This document shows positions 62,874 to 64,000 of a stretch of DNA of 64,000 nt, in pieces. Position numbers and translations under genes: made by a program. The stretch lies in the NCBI GenBank assembly GCA_016859345.1, contig CM029115.1, forward strand, positions 10,154,001 to 10,218,000, given 5' to 3'. The first letter of the stretch is position 1. Each line of letters opens with the position of its first letter. This DNA comes from Istiophorus platypterus. Taxonomy: Eukaryota > Chordata > Actinopteri > Istiophoriformes > Istiophoridae. The notes beneath the pieces are model-generated. The model searched no databases. It was not told the origin of the DNA and was given only the letters and a program-made list of their open reading frames with translations.

Positions 62874-64000
62874 AGAGAAGCACACTATTTCTAAGACAAA
62901 GCGCTGAGATAATTTAAACGCACACTTCTTAGGTAAATCGGGGGAAATATTTCGGGTTTAAATCACACTTAGGGCTTTTTTCAAAAAATGTTGTGAACTA
63001 AAAAGAAAACTTAAGGCTTGAAAAAGGCTTAAACCTAAAAATTGATTCGTGAACCAGGTTCGACAAGGTAAAGGTAAATCATTGTTGACTGCACCACATG
63101 GTGATCTTCTCGGTCACATCAGGAAACTGAAGATTCAGTATTTTTCGAGCAGCACTGACTCATCACCTCAGAAGGTGAGACTGGACAATTAAGGATTGAT
63201 TTAAGGCCAATCTACGACACTGAGCAGAACCAACGAATCAGCATTATGATAGAGTCTGAAACCATCAGAAATATGCGCTAATGCGGACTATGCAATAAAT
63301 CAATCAATATCTCCGGCCTCGCAGTTTAAAGAATATAAGACGGTTCTCGGGCCTGGCTTCTGAACATGTTTCGTTTAGCTTGGGAAACAGCCACACACGC
63401 CTACTAAAATCCAATCTGTGACATGGTAATAGAGTTGTGAATGAAAGTCATTGTCTAAAGTAGTTGAGCCATCTCCGCGGATGGATATTAGATTAATAAA
63501 TCAGTGGCATTTGTAGTTCAACCACATTAATTAGACACATTTTTTCATATTTCAGTTTAAATCACCTGCCAATTGCGTTTTTGGTGATCAGTGCGTAATA
63601 AGCCTTTTTTCCACAAGCAGTCACATCAAGACATTTCCTCAAACACGCCCCAGCTTTGGAGAATTAGAAATAGTATAAATACAGTAGATATGCTTTAATA
63701 TAATATATTTTCTTGTGTTTTTTAAGTTTCGAAATGAACATAGTTGCTTTTTTCACGCCGTTTCCGAAATCCCGTCATTTCGGCCACGCGCAAAATAGTG
63801 AAAAGGATAAAATAAAATCTCGTGGCCGACCTGAAAGTCACTCATTTTAAAGCTTTATCTGATTCACAGTAAGGGGCGTTACACCTGGCCCCGAAAAAAG
63901 TATTCAGTACGGGAATCTGCCTTTGTGCGCAACAGCCAGAGCGCAAACAGGTGCTCCAAGCCCCGAGACAACTGTTGCCTTCCGCGCACATCGCAGTTTG

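Larger units (their letters stand above)
61321..64000. other. Probable egr3 first intron
   Basis: 2.7 kb AT-rich sequence upstream of the egr3 zinc-finger exon. It contains a poly-A run just upstream of the acceptor (61330-61349), CA repeat 61975-62005, TA repeat 62565-62591 and compound CA/TA repeat 62801-62873. I found no segment matching the EGR3 N-terminus on either strand, so exon 1 and the promoter likely lie to the right. Confidence 0.6.

Overview
This is a vertebrate genomic window, almost certainly from a ray-finned (teleost) fish. All five recognisable genes are split by GT-AG introns, many of them only 70-150 bp long. Their proteins match vertebrate families closely. The non-coding DNA is rich in CA/TA/GATA microsatellites and contains a decayed Tc1-type transposon, which is typical of teleosts. 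Gene models were built by joining exons by hand, with splice-phase checks across every junction and comparison with remembered family sequences. No search was run.

Layout, left to right. (1) 70-2527, minus strand: ubl4a, complete coding sequence of 4 exons, with a polyserine tract in the linker. (2) 4390-10914, plus strand: a paralogue of cGMP-dependent protein kinase 1 (beta-type N-terminus), 19 coding exons and 680 aa, divergent from ubl4a across a GC-rich gap. (3) 16792-22981, plus strand: a long-chain acyl-CoA synthetase, best matched to ACSL5, 19 coding exons and 716 aa, with a Tc1 remnant just upstream. (4) 25477-55192, minus strand: bin3 (BAR-domain protein), 9 exons and 253 aa, spread over about 30 kb because of long repeat-bearing introns. 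(5) 60242-61320, minus strand: the second coding exon of egr3 (three C2H2 zinc fingers). Its first exon is not visible and probably lies beyond the right edge. The bin3-egr3 pair is also adjacent on human chromosome 8p21, so that half of the window is an old linkage.

The most interesting observation is in the PKG-like gene. It keeps the leucine-zipper N-terminus, an inhibitory-like segment, two cyclic-nucleotide domains and a full-length kinase fold. However, the ATP-anchoring lysine is arginine, the DFG triplet reads GSR, the first P-loop glycine is alanine, and the phosphate-binding arginine of the first cyclic-nucleotide domain is histidine. The frame is intact throughout, so the gene looks like a preserved pseudokinase or altered nucleotide sensor rather than a dead pseudogene.

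The five genes do not form one pathway. They are ordinary independent vertebrate loci. Other points worth a look are a run of four hairpins and an unidentified coding-like ORF inside bin3 intron 1, a guanine-rich telomere-like repeat in bin3 intron 4, and a changed motif in the acyl-CoA synthetase.
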